From: Caballeronia sp. SBC1
Lineage (GTDB): Bacteria > Pseudomonadota > Gammaproteobacteria > Burkholderiales > Burkholderiaceae
Length of the DNA: 64,000 bases
Direction: 5' to 3'
Assembly (NCBI RefSeq): GCF_011493005.1
Contig: NZ_CP049156.1
Location: 868,001 to 932,000 of the forward strand
This document shows positions 37,045 to 45,997 of this stretch, in pieces. The stretch's first letter is position 1; the number at the start of each line of letters is the position of its first letter. Made by a program: the position numbers and the translations under genes. The notes beneath the pieces are model-generated. The model saw only the letters and a list, made by a program, of their open reading frames with translations, was not told the DNA's origin and did not search any database.

Positions 37045-37772
37045 ATGCCGAACTGCAAGCCAAAGTCGAACGCCTTGATGCGTTGCTCGATTCCATCGCG
37101 CAACGTCATGCGAACGTCAAGCTAGCCAGCAGTCTCGCCGCCGAAGACATGTTGCTTACGCACGCCATTCTTTCGCGCAGCGTAAAGATCGGCATCTTCT
37201 CGCTGAACACGGGTCGTCTGCATGCTGAAACGCTAGGCATGATTGATCGCGTGAAAGAGCGTTATGGCCATGACATCGAACAGTTTCATCCGCAGCCGCA
37301 AGCGGTTGAGGAGTACGTTCGTGATCACGGTCTGAACGCGTTCTACGAGAGCGTCGATCTGCGTAAAAGCTGTTGCGGCATTCGTAAGGTGGAACCGCTG
37401 AATCGCGCGCTGAAGGACGTGAGCGCATGGGTCACGGGACAGCGACGCGAGCAATCCGTAACGCGCGTAGAGTTGCATGAAGAAGAGCACGACGCGCCGC
37501 GTGGTATCGCGAAGTTCAATCCGCTGGCGGACTGGACTGAAGCCGATGTCTGGGCTTATTTGAAGGCCTTCGATGTCCCCGTCAACCCGCTGCACGCGCG
37601 CGGTTATCCAAGCATTGGCTGTGAGCCGTGCACGCGCGCCATCCGTCCGGGCGAAGACAGCCGAGCAGGACGCTGGTGGTGGGAATCGCGGGATACGAAG
37701 GAATGCGGATTGCACGTGACGAATATAAAGATCGTGGAAGACCGCAGCGCAGCGCCAAGTTCGGCGCTCTGA
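37041..37772 (+). CDS. cysH: Adenylyl-sulfate (APS) reductase
   Basis: 243 residues. Iron-sulfur ligands C111-C112 (KSCCGIRK) and C194/C197 (CEPC), the mark of the 4Fe-4S APS-reductase form rather than PAPS reductase. Catalytic Cys222 lies in the C-terminal ECGLH. It reduces APS to sulfite with thioredoxin. No cysC (APS kinase) is present in the window, consistent with direct APS use. Confidence 0.94.
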   Translation: MNAELQAKVERLDALLDSIAQRHANVKLASSLAAEDMLLTHAILSRSVKIGIFSLNTGRLHAETLGMIDRVKERYGHDIEQFHPQPQAVEEYVRDHGLNAFYESVDLRKSCCGIRKVEPLNRALKDVSAWVTGQRREQSVTRVELHEEEHDAPRGIAKFNPLADWTEADVWAYLKAFDVPVNPLHARGYPSIGCEPCTRAIRPGEDSRAGRWWWESRDTKECGLHVTNIKIVEDRSAAPSSAL

Positions 37773-37839
37773 ACGCATTGATATTGACGCATGACGCCGC
37801 AACGTGGGTGTCATGCAAAGCAACCAAGGAACGACGCAT

Positions 37840-38802
37840 ATGAGCAGCACGCTCGATTCAACAGTCAACGCCCCGATCGAGAATCGCGGCAACCGGATGG
37901 ACCACCTCGACTGGCTCGAAGCCGAGTCCATTCACATCCTGCGCGAACTCGTGGCCGAGTGCAGCAAGCCGGCGTTGCTGTTCTCCGGCGGCAAGGATTC
38001 GGTCGTCGTGCTGCATCTTGCATTGAAGGCATTTGGCCTGGGCTCGGGCCGCAAGACCGTGTTGCCGTTCCCGCTGGTTCATATCGATACCGGTCATAAC
38101 TTTAGCGAAGTGATCGACTTCCGCGATCGTCGCGCTGCTGAAATTGGCGCGGAACTCGTGGTCGGTCATGTCGAGGATTCAATCAAGAAAGGCACTGTGC
38201 GTCTGCGTCGCGAAACGGATTCGCGTAACGCTGCACAAGCGGTGACGTTGCTTGAAACCATCGAAGAGTACGGTTATACGGCGTTGATCGGCGGCGCGCG
38301 TCGCGACGAAGAAAAGGCCCGCGCTAAAGAGCGCATCTTCTCTTTCCGCGATGAATTCGGCCAGTGGGATCCGAAAGCGCAACGCCCGGAATTGTGGAGC
38401 ATCTACAACGCGCGCCTGCATAACGGCGAGCACTTGCGCGTGTTCCCCATTTCGAACTGGACCGAACTGGATATCTGGCAATACATCGGGCGCGAGAATC
38501 TTGAACTGCCGTCTATCTATTACGCGCACGATCGCGAGATCATCCGCCGCAATGGTTTGCTCGTACCGCTGACGCCGCTTACGCCGTTGCAGGAAGGCGA
38601 AGTATCGGAAGTCACGCAAGTGCGTTTCCGGACCGTCGGTGACATCAGCTGCACGTGCCCTGTTGCCAGCGATGCCGACGACGTCGAGAAGATCATCGCT
38701 GAGACGGCCGTGACGGAAATCACGGAACGCGGCGCCACGCGCATGGACGATCAAGCGTCCGAAGCCGCGATGGAAACCCGCAAGAAACAAGGCTATTTCT
38801 AA
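37840..38802 (+). CDS. cysD: Sulfate adenylyltransferase small subunit
   Basis: 320 residues. PP-loop SGGKDS at 49-54, then HIDTGHNF and the DRRDEEKAR-type segment (GGARRDEEKARAKERIFSFR). With CysN it forms ATP sulfurylase, making APS from sulfate and ATP. The ATG at 37840 is preferred over 37804 because AAGGA precedes it. C-terminal RKKQGYF is typical. Confidence 0.95.
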   Translation: MSSTLDSTVNAPIENRGNRMDHLDWLEAESIHILRELVAECSKPALLFSGGKDSVVVLHLALKAFGLGSGRKTVLPFPLVHIDTGHNFSEVIDFRDRRAAEIGAELVVGHVEDSIKKGTVRLRRETDSRNAAQAVTLLETIEEYGYTALIGGARRDEEKARAKERIFSFRDEFGQWDPKAQRPELWSIYNARLHNGEHLRVFPISNWTELDIWQYIGRENLELPSIYYAHDREIIRRNGLLVPLTPLTPLQEGEVSEVTQVRFRTVGDISCTCPVASDADDVEKIIAETAVTEITERGATRMDDQASEAAMETRKKQGYF

Positions 38803-38836
38803 GCATCACGCCGCAAACAAGGAACAGGGAAACATC

Positions 38837-40171
38837 ATGAGCATTCATCAACCCGAAGACCTCGGCGTGTTGCGTTTTATTACGGCGGGTAGCGTTGACG
38901 ACGGCAAGAGCACGTTGATCGGCCGGCTGTTGTTCGATAGCAAGGCGGTGTTGTCGGATCAACTGTCGGCGTTGTCGCGCGCGAAGAATAAGCGCACCGT
39001 TGGCGATGAAATCGATCTGTCGCTGCTGACCGATGGTCTTGAAGCCGAGCGTGAGCAGGGCATCACGATCGACGTGGCGTACCGCTATTTTGCGACCGCG
39101 AAGCGCAAGTTCATCATCGCCGATACCCCCGGCCACGAGCAGTACACGCGCAATATGGTGACGGGCGCATCCACGGCGCATGCGGCGATTATTCTTGTGG
39201 ATGCCACGCGCGTGACGTTGCAGGACGGCGTGGCGCAATTGTTGCCGCAGACCGTTCGCCATAGCGCGATCGTGAAGCTGCTTGGGCTGCAGCATGTGAT
39301 CGTCGCGATCAACAAAATGGACCTGATCGACTTCAGCGAATCGCGCTTCAACGAGATCCGCGACGCGTACGTTGAACTCGCGCGCCGGCTTGGCATTGCC
39401 GATGTGCGCTTTGTGCCGGTGTCGGCGCTCAAGGGTGACAACATCGTGACCGCCAGCGAGCGCATGCCGTGGTACGCGGGCGAGCCACTGCTCGATCTGC
39501 TCGAAGCGCTGCCGGTTGCGCAGCCCGTTTATCAGGCGCTGCGTTTCCCGGTGCAATGGGTCGCGCGCCAGGACGGCAGCCAGGCCGACGACTTCCGCGG
39601 CTACATGGGCCGGGTGGAATCGGGAGAAGTGAAGCTGGGTGACACGATCACCGTGCTGCCGGCCAATCGCGAGGCCACCGTTACCGAGATCATCGCGCCG
39701 GTTCCGGGCGGCGTGGCGCAAGTGGATCGTGCGTTCGCGGGGCAGACGGTGACCATTCGCCTGGCGGAAGATGTCGATGTGTCGCGTGGCGATACGTTCG
39801 TGCCGCATAACACGAACGCCGCGACGAGTGGCGCGAAGATCGAGCCGGCGAAGAAGCTGGACGCGGATCTCTGCTGGTTCGATGAAGAGCCGCTCTCGCC
39901 GCAGCGCAAGTATTTGCTGAAGCAGACCACGAACACGGTGTTCGCGCGGATTGGCGCGATCAAGGAAGTGCTCGACGTGCATACGCTGCTGCATGCGGTG
40001 GACCGCCATAACCTGACGATGAACGACATCGGCCGCGTGGCGCTGACGCTGCAAAAGCCGATTGTCTGCGATGCCTACGACACGCATCAGGGTACGGGTG
40101 CGTTTGTTCTTATCGATGAAGCGACGCATCACACGGTTGCGGCCGGTATGATTCGCTCGTTCTCAGCCTGA
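38837..40171 (+). CDS. cysN: Sulfate adenylyltransferase large subunit (GTPase)
   Basis: 444-residue translation-factor-like GTPase: G1 GSVDDGKS (18-25), DTPGHEQYTRNM (G3), NKMDL (G4). It lacks the C-terminal APS-kinase (CysC) domain seen in NodQ/CysNC fusions. GTP hydrolysis drives APS formation by CysD. 34 bases after cysD. Confidence 0.95.
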   Translation: MSIHQPEDLGVLRFITAGSVDDGKSTLIGRLLFDSKAVLSDQLSALSRAKNKRTVGDEIDLSLLTDGLEAEREQGITIDVAYRYFATAKRKFIIADTPGHEQYTRNMVTGASTAHAAIILVDATRVTLQDGVAQLLPQTVRHSAIVKLLGLQHVIVAINKMDLIDFSESRFNEIRDAYVELARRLGIADVRFVPVSALKGDNIVTASERMPWYAGEPLLDLLEALPVAQPVYQALRFPVQWVARQDGSQADDFRGYMGRVESGEVKLGDTITVLPANREATVTEIIAPVPGGVAQVDRAFAGQTVTIRLAEDVDVSRGDTFVPHNTNAATSGAKIEPAKKLDADLCWFDEEPLSPQRKYLLKQTTNTVFARIGAIKEVLDVHTLLHAVDRHNLTMNDIGRVALTLQKPIVCDAYDTHQGTGAFVLIDEATHHTVAAGMIRSFSA

Positions 40172-40180
40172 GTATTGACT

Positions 40181-40939
40181 ATGGGTAAGGTGTATTTGAT
40201 CGGCGCGGGGCCCGGTGCTGCGGACCTGATTACGGTTCGCGGCGCGAAGCTGTTGAGCCAGGCGAACGTCGTTTTGCATGACGCGCTGATTGAGCCAGCC
40301 ATGCTCGACTACGCGCCCGACGCGCGCAAGATCGCAGTGGGCAAGCGTTGCGGACAGCGATCGACCGCTCAGCACTTCATCAACAAGCAGATTGTCGATG
40401 CCGCTCGCGAACATGATGTCGTCGTGCGCCTGAAGGGCGGAGACCCCATGTTGTTCGGCCGCGCGGACGAAGAAATGCGCGCGCTCGAAGCGGCGGGGAT
40501 TGAGTACGAAGTGGTGCCGGGGATCACGGCCGCGCTGGCGAGCGCCGCGACGTTGAAGCGCTCGCTGACCTTGCGCGGAGTATCGCGCAGTGTTGCTCTG
40601 GCGACTTACAGCCGTGCCCCTGACAGCGATGAAATCCGCGAGCAGGCAAGCGCGGATTCGCTCGTGTTCTACATGGGCCGCGACAGCGCGCCGGAGATTG
40701 CGCAGCAACTGATTGATGCAGGGCGGCCGGCGTCGACGCCGGTTGCTATCGTCGAGGCTTGCAGTACACCGCGCGAACGGTCGCTGACGCTGACGCTGGG
40801 CGAAATGGCGATTGGCGATGCGCAAGATTGGCTCGATGCATCGCAGCCGAGTTTGCTGATGATCGGTGAGGCATTTGCGGAGCGGTCGGTGCTGGTGCCG
40901 GTCGAAAGCGCGGAAGCGGCATTGCAAGTTGCAGCCTGA
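40181..40939 (+). CDS. cobA: Uroporphyrinogen-III C-methyltransferase
   Basis: 252 residues, SAM-dependent. Motifs GKVYLIGAGPGAADLITVRG, VVRLKGGDPMLFGRADEE, VVPGITAALASAA. It makes precorrin-2 from uroporphyrinogen III; in this operon the product goes to siroheme for CysI, with CbiX (43.1 kb) as a likely chelatase. It is the stand-alone form without the CysG oxidase/chelatase domain. Start ATG 9 bases after cysN. Confidence 0.93.
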   Translation: MGKVYLIGAGPGAADLITVRGAKLLSQANVVLHDALIEPAMLDYAPDARKIAVGKRCGQRSTAQHFINKQIVDAAREHDVVVRLKGGDPMLFGRADEEMRALEAAGIEYEVVPGITAALASAATLKRSLTLRGVSRSVALATYSRAPDSDEIREQASADSLVFYMGRDSAPEIAQQLIDAGRPASTPVAIVEACSTPRERSLTLTLGEMAIGDAQDWLDASQPSLLMIGEAFAERSVLVPVESAEAALQVAA

Positions 40940-41020
40940 TTTAAACCGAAGGTGACATGGAGAAAACGCGCCGCCGCGCGCGGGATCTTTGGTTAACGTA
41001 GCTTGCCGTTCGTCTCATTG

Positions 41021-41058
41021 AAAAGCCCTCGTTGGTCACTGACCCACGAGGGCTTTTT
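41021..41058 (+). terminator. Terminator after the cys operon
   Basis: An 11-bp stem (41022-41032 with 41046-41056) with A and T flanks, so it can work in both directions, ending the cys operon and the convergent hipA. Confidence 0.87.
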
Positions 41059-41129
41059 CACATTCATGCGGGGTGTTCTGATGCTTGCACCAATTGGTTT
41101 TTCAACCTCCGTTTCGAAGCCTTGAAGAA

Positions 41130-42446
41130 CTATGCCTTCGCTACCGCTTTCTCCACTTCGCGCAGACCAATAGCGTGGGGCTTCCGAAACGCCGAGGCGA
41201 TCTTGTCGCACTCTCCCTTGGAAACGCCGAAGTCCTCGAAGTAAATTCGCCACTCCCTCACGACAGCCGACAAACGCTGGATGATTTCAACGGCCGCGTG
41301 TTTGAGCAGGCCGAATCGGCCCGCGGCGGAGAGGGCATTGTCGAGCGTCGCCAGCCGGCCCATTGCCGGACCCACCCCCAGTACGAGAAAGCGGTCGGTG
41401 CCGACCTGCGGCTTCGGCACGACGTCGTAAAGGTCGCTCAGGCGCCAGCCCTTGTTTGCTCCATCCCACACGAACGCATGATTGCGAAGATGGTCATCGT
41501 CGTTCGTCACGAGGATGTTGAACACCATTCGCTTGAACAACTCGACCTTGTCAGCCGCCACGAAGCCCGTCGCGCCGCGTTCACCGATCAGGTCCGCCAG
41601 GTCCGCGTAATTGGCCGACGCGGTATCGCTCTCATGCATCTTGAGCATGGTCAGCGCGCTCACGACGTGGCGTTTGCCAAATGCGCCCCCGGGCAACGGC
41701 ACGCGGTCAAATCGTTCGATCAGCATGACATCCCTCCCGTCGGCCAAGTGAATGGGCTTGGTTGCAGGAACGCGCATGCCGCACTCGCGGGCGAGTTCAA
41801 GCGTGGCGCGCTCCACGACAGGAATGTTGAAACCGTCCCGGGCGACGGGGAATTTGGCAACCCATTGCCGTCCATCGTCCAGCAGAACGGCCTTTGGCCG
41901 CGCACCGCCGAACGTTGCGCCCACGCTAAAGAGCAACTGCAGCTTTTTCGGTACCGGCTTGCCGTCCTGGATCATCGCTGCTGCGTCGAGCAGATAGGAC
42001 AGCGCCTTTGCGTCCGGCAACTTGCCGGGTTCCGCAGGTGCGGAGGGGGAGTCCCTGAAATCCAGCGCGCCAGTCCGGTGCGGGCCGGCATGAGCCAGAT
42101 ATTCGGTTTCGGGCAGGCCGTCGGGCGCCGCCCTCAACATATTCTCGATCACGCGCCGTCCCCAGGAATCCGGGGCCGAATCACGAATTGCGCCAAACAG
42201 CGCCAATCCCGCAGGGGGCTGAAATACCGTTTCTTTAGACTTCTTCGCTTCGTCCAGAGGCATGCTGACCGGGTCCACAGCAGCGGCGTTTGCACGTTGC
42301 AGGTACTTGTTGCCGTAGACGAAGGTTGACCCGACGGGCTTGATACCTTCTTCGAGTAGTTCGAGCTTGCCGGCAGGAACCGCCTCGGCTGCGCCTTCGA
42401 GGGCGATGAAGACGTATTTGCTCCATGTCTTTGTATTAAAAATCAT
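41130..42446 (-). CDS. hipA: HipA-family serine/threonine kinase toxin
   Basis: 438 residues. N-terminal subdomain (about 1-105, LFGAIRDSAPDSWGRRVIE), then the kinase core: GGARPKAVL (180-188), VAKFP (196-200), LIERFDR, catalytic NDDDHLRNH (315-323) and the metal-binding LSDLYDVVP (336-344). HipA kinases inactivate glutamyl-tRNA synthetase or other targets and cause growth arrest. The ATG at 42444-42446 overlaps the antitoxin end by 11 bases. Catalytic residues look intact. Confidence 0.9.
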   Translation of the reverse strand: MIFNTKTWSKYVFIALEGAAEAVPAGKLELLEEGIKPVGSTFVYGNKYLQRANAAAVDPVSMPLDEAKKSKETVFQPPAGLALFGAIRDSAPDSWGRRVIENMLRAAPDGLPETEYLAHAGPHRTGALDFRDSPSAPAEPGKLPDAKALSYLLDAAAMIQDGKPVPKKLQLLFSVGATFGGARPKAVLLDDGRQWVAKFPVARDGFNIPVVERATLELARECGMRVPATKPIHLADGRDVMLIERFDRVPLPGGAFGKRHVVSALTMLKMHESDTASANYADLADLIGERGATGFVAADKVELFKRMVFNILVTNDDDHLRNHAFVWDGANKGWRLSDLYDVVPKPQVGTDRFLVLGVGPAMGRLATLDNALSAAGRFGLLKHAAVEIIQRLSAVVREWRIYFEDFGVSKGECDKIASAFRKPHAIGLREVEKAVAKA

Positions 42447-42777
42447 ACTCACCCGTCTTCGAAGGCGTCTTGCGTGGCCGCACACGAGACTCAGTTTTGC
42501 GCCGCGCTTCGCCGACCACGTCGTTTTGCGGATTCGCGAGCGGCTGGAGCAATCCGAGGAGGCCGGCACGTTCGAACGCGTGCAGCCACGACGAAAAACT
42601 GACCGAAACGTCGCCGTTTTCTATACGTATCAGGGTGCTCTGGCTGATGTTGGCTCGTTCGGAAAAATCCTTCCGTGTCATGTTGCGTGCGATCCGGGCG
42701 GCGGCGACCGCGCGTCCCAGCCCCGCGGCCTGAAGCCCGAGTTCTGGCGACGAAAAATCCTTGTTGTTGCGCTTCAT
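42436..42777 (-). CDS. hipB: HipB-like HTH antitoxin
   Basis: 113 residues. Cro/C1-type HTH at about 19-73 (GRAVAAARIARNMTRKDFSERANISQSTLIRIENGD) and a basic C-terminal tail (RRKTESRVRPRKTPSKTG). The ATG at 42775-42777 drops an upstream extension that crosses the operator repeats. Expected to bind HipA and repress the operon. Confidence 0.87.
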   Translation of the reverse strand: MKRNNKDFSSPELGLQAAGLGRAVAAARIARNMTRKDFSERANISQSTLIRIENGDVSVSFSSWLHAFERAGLLGLLQPLANPQNDVVGEARRKTESRVRPRKTPSKTGEYDF

Positions 42778-42806
42778 TTTGTCGTATCTGACATAAAAAC
42801 CCACAT

Positions 42807-42908
42807 AATTGGTCAGTATAGACAAAATCTCGAGATCATCAAATCTTCGAGATGGCAAAATTAGCCATATCTGAATAAATAAGTGACTTAATTGGTCAGA
42901 TATGGCTA
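42807..42908. promoter_or_regulatory. hipBA operator region with inverted and direct repeats
   Basis: A perfect 13-bp inverted repeat (TAGCCATATCTGA at 42862-42874; complement at 42896-42908) and a 10-bp direct repeat AATTGGTCAG (42807-42816 and 42890-42899) lie in strongly AT-rich DNA just upstream of hipB. Likely HipB binding sites and promoter. Confidence 0.6.
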
Positions 42909-43120
42909 TTTTGGACTGGTTGAAAGGCATGTGATTGATGGTCTGGTCCCACCGGGGGGGCGAAGCTCACCCCGGAGGCGGTCTTCGCGCGCAGCCCCAG
43001 TCGCCGTGGCATCGACCAAGAAAATCCTTCGGACAAGACAATGCCCCGGAAGTCCATGACTCGCGGGGCACTGTGGAATTCAATCGTGCTTGGCTAGCAC
43101 GTTAGTGAGGCGCCAAATAC
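42909..43120. other. Intergenic region hipBA / cbiX
   Basis: About 210 bases. A GC-rich inverted segment TGCCCCG...CGGGGCA lies near 43040-43070 but lacks a T run. No gene seen. Confidence 0.3.
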
Positions 43121-43489
43121 CTACTCAATCTGCCGAACGCAATATTGCGCAACAGCATCCAGCACCGAGTCGTCTTCACCGACCGCCGTTGCGCATTGAA
43201 TGGTCAGCGATGGAAACATCAAGCGGCATCGATCGAGCAACTCAGGCAGGTCACGACGTATATGGCCGCCCTGACCGAAGAACACGGGCACGACGGTGAG
43301 CGCATCACACCCGTCCGCCGCCAGGCGTTCGATAGCCGTGGGTAAATCGGGGGTCATCAGCTCAAGAAATGCCAGCGATACGGGCGCGCTGCGCATGGCG
43401 CGCAGCTTCGTGGCGAGCCGTTCGAAAGGCTCGGCCCAGCGTGGATCGCGGGCTCCGTGGCCGAACAAGATCATGCCATGCTTGCTCAT
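43121..43489 (-). CDS. cbiX: Sirohydrochlorin chelatase, CbiX/SirB type
   Basis: 122-residue short CbiX. Contains MILFGHGARDPRW (metal-binding His), LAFLELMTPDLPTAIERLAADG and the second His in VVPVFFGQGGHIRRDLPELL. It inserts iron (siroheme) or cobalt into sirohydrochlorin; given the cys neighbours, siroheme is likely. Upstream of it lie the lpt genes. It is opposite in strand to cobA and separated from it by hipBA. Confidence 0.92.
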   Translation of the reverse strand: MSKHGMILFGHGARDPRWAEPFERLATKLRAMRSAPVSLAFLELMTPDLPTAIERLAADGCDALTVVPVFFGQGGHIRRDLPELLDRCRLMFPSLTIQCATAVGEDDSVLDAVAQYCVRQIE

Positions 43490-43525
43490 CGCGTCCTCCG
43501 CTTCCTAAGGTACCTTCCTAAAGCC

Positions 43526-44674
43526 CTAATGCCGGTCCACCCACCGCAATCCGATCAATCCGACGATCAAATACGCCAGCGCCGGCGCTGCGGCCGTCAA
43601 CGGCGCGGGCCAGGTGTTCAGCGTACCAATGTGCGAGAACAGCGTGTTGATCAGCTGGAAGCTCATGCCGATCATGATGCCGCCGAACACCTTTACACCG
43701 ACCACGCCGGCGCGCGTATGCAGGTACGCGAACGGCAGCGACAGCACCAGCATCACGAGCACCGCGAGCGGATACAGGATCTTGCGCCAGAACGCGATCT
43801 GATAACGCTGCGTATCCTGATGATTTTCCGTCAAATGCTGGATGTAGTGGAACAGGCTGAACATCGACATCCGGTCCGGCGACACCAGCAACACCGACAA
43901 AATCTGCGGCGTGAGTTCAGAGCGCAGCGAATACTCAGGCAGAGTGATCTGTTTCGCGCGATACACCGGATTGAGCGCGTCACCGGGATTCACGGCTTGG
44001 GGCGGTGCGTCGATGAGTTCAGTGTCCGTTACGTCGGTGAGTTTCCAGTGACCCGGCGGCTGGAACACGCCGCTCTTCGCGATCCGCACGTTCGTCAGGC
44101 GGAACAGCGAATCGAATTCATAGATACGCACGTTCGCAATGGTCGTGTCCGGGTTCAGCGTGCCCACGTTCACAAATCGCGTGACCTGTTCGCCGTCCGC
44201 GCGCGCGGTCAGCGTGTCTTTCACCCAAACGCCTGATTCAAAGTTCATGGAAACCGACGACCCCAGCGCCTCGAGCCGTACTTTCTCGGAGAGCTGGTCG
44301 GAGTAGGGGCCAACCACTTCGCCGATCACATAGGTCAGCAGCACCATCGGTATGCCGATCTTGAGCAGCGAGCGCAGCGCCTTGCCGGTGGACAATCCGG
44401 ACACGCGGAAAATGGTGAACTCGGACGCGGCGGCCATTTGCGCAAACACGTAGATGGCCGCGATCAGCGCGGCTACCGGGATGATTTCGTAGAAACGCGA
44501 GGGCGTCTGCAAGGCCACCCGAAGCACGGCGAGTCCGAACTTGTAGTTGCCATGGCCGACCGTGTTCAGCTCGTTGATCAGGTCAAAGAAGAAGAACAGG
44601 CCTGAGAACGCAAACAGGATGAAGATGAACGCGAGATAGATCTGACGCGCGAAATACCGTTCGTAAATGCGCAT
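43526..44674 (-). CDS. lptG: LPS export permease LptG
   Basis: 382-residue YjgP/YjgQ permease. Three N-terminal and three C-terminal membrane segments flank a periplasmic beta-jellyroll. RIYERYFARQIYLAFIFILFAFSGLFFFFDLINEL and SEFTIFRVSGLSTGKAL are typical of LptG. With LptF and LptB it drives lipopolysaccharide to the outer membrane. It lies 4 bases after lptF. Confidence 0.95.
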   Translation of the reverse strand: MRIYERYFARQIYLAFIFILFAFSGLFFFFDLINELNTVGHGNYKFGLAVLRVALQTPSRFYEIIPVAALIAAIYVFAQMAAASEFTIFRVSGLSTGKALRSLLKIGIPMVLLTYVIGEVVGPYSDQLSEKVRLEALGSSVSMNFESGVWVKDTLTARADGEQVTRFVNVGTLNPDTTIANVRIYEFDSLFRLTNVRIAKSGVFQPPGHWKLTDVTDTELIDAPPQAVNPGDALNPVYRAKQITLPEYSLRSELTPQILSVLLVSPDRMSMFSLFHYIQHLTENHQDTQRYQIAFWRKILYPLAVLVMLVLSLPFAYLHTRAGVVGVKVFGGIMIGMSFQLINTLFSHIGTLNTWPAPLTAAAPALAYLIVGLIGLRWVDRH

Positions 44675-44678
44675 TGCG

Positions 44679-45776
44679 TCAGGCCCCTTTCGAGCGCATG
44701 AACGCCGACAGCTTGAAGAGCGGGCGATTGCGTATGCGCATCCAGAAGATGAACCCGACCATGACCGAGACGATTATGTGCAGCCCCACCAGCCCGACAA
44801 CAAACGATACCCGGCCTTGCTCGATCCACGACTGCACCACGTTCAGCAGGTTGGAATACGTCAGATAGATCAGCACTGCCATCACGAGATTGATTGTGCG
44901 ACTGCGTCGCGGGTTCTGGTAAGAGAGCGGAATGGCAAGCAGCATCAGGTTGATCGCGATCAGCGGCAGACCCGCGCGCCACGCAATTTCGGCAAGGTTC
45001 TCGCGGGTGGGATTGGCCAGCAATTCACCCGTATACATGCCGGTTGTGGTCGGCGTGTTCACAAATTGCTGGCTTTGAATTTTCACGCCGTAACGCTCGA
45101 ATTCCATGATCCGAAAGTTCGGCTGGCCCGGAACGCCGTCATAGCGCCGGCCGTTTTCCAGCACCACGAAACGATCGCCGTTGGCGTGCGTTTCGGTATG
45201 GCCGTTCTTCGATACCACCACGTTGACCTTGCCGCCTTCCGTGCTTGTCACGAACACGTTCTGCACGTGCCCCTGATCCGGCGACATCTTTTCGATAAAA
45301 AACACGCGGTGGCTGGTTGGCGATTCGCGGAACTGGCCGGGTGCGAGCAGTGAGACTTCGTCGCGTTGCTGGAACCGTGCCTTGATCAGCTTGCTTTGCA
45401 AATTTGACCAGGGCCAGACGACGAATGCGAAAAATACAATGGCGATGATGATGGGCGTGGAGAAGATCGCGACCGGTTTGATCAGAGCCGTTTGACTGAC
45501 GCCTGAGGCGAGCCACACGACCATCTCCGAGTCGCGATACCAGCGCGTCAGCACGAAGAGGATGGACACGAACAGGGTCACGATCATGATCACGGCGAGA
45601 TAGCCGATGACGGTGAGGCCGATCAGCACGACGACGTCGCGCGGGTCGACTTGCCCCGATGCTGCAAAGCCGACGATGCGGATCATCATCGTGGTCAGCA
45701 TGATCGTGAGCAGAACCATGAATACGGCGCCAGCCGTATACGCGAGTTCACGCTGAAGGGAGCGTTCGAAGATCAT
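44679..45776 (-). CDS. lptF: LPS export permease LptF
   Basis: 365 residues. MIFERSLQRELAYTAGAVFMVLLTIMLTTMMIRIVGFAASGQVDPRDVV begins the family fold; SEMVVWLASGVSQ is the coupling-helix region. Same topology as LptG. Divergent from pepA by 221 bases, an arrangement conserved in many proteobacteria; a GATAAT hexamer at 45945-45950 may be part of the pepA promoter. Confidence 0.95.
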   Translation of the reverse strand: MIFERSLQRELAYTAGAVFMVLLTIMLTTMMIRIVGFAASGQVDPRDVVVLIGLTVIGYLAVIMIVTLFVSILFVLTRWYRDSEMVVWLASGVSQTALIKPVAIFSTPIIIAIVFFAFVVWPWSNLQSKLIKARFQQRDEVSLLAPGQFRESPTSHRVFFIEKMSPDQGHVQNVFVTSTEGGKVNVVVSKNGHTETHANGDRFVVLENGRRYDGVPGQPNFRIMEFERYGVKIQSQQFVNTPTTTGMYTGELLANPTRENLAEIAWRAGLPLIAINLMLLAIPLSYQNPRRSRTINLVMAVLIYLTYSNLLNVVQSWIEQGRVSFVVGLVGLHIIVSVMVGFIFWMRIRNRPLFKLSAFMRSKGA

Positions 45777-45997
45777 TGATTGTCAGGTGGAAACCGGCGG
45801 CGACGAGGCGGTTGGATTATGTGCGGTCCGCGTTTGGACCACACGCCATGACAAACGTGCCGATTGAACGAGTCACGAACGAGTCATGAGCGAGACATTC
45901 AATCCGGGTATCGCTGCCTGCGACCGTCTCGGAAAAAAATAGCGGATAATTGCGGCTTTTCATCCTTCAGCCCAGATTTTATCCGAGGATAAGCGCG

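Noticed and set aside
38720..40132. 470-codon open frame antisense to cysN
   Set aside because: Arg/His-rich composition, no recognisable motif, and lies fully under an unmistakable cysN; a GC-rich shadow.
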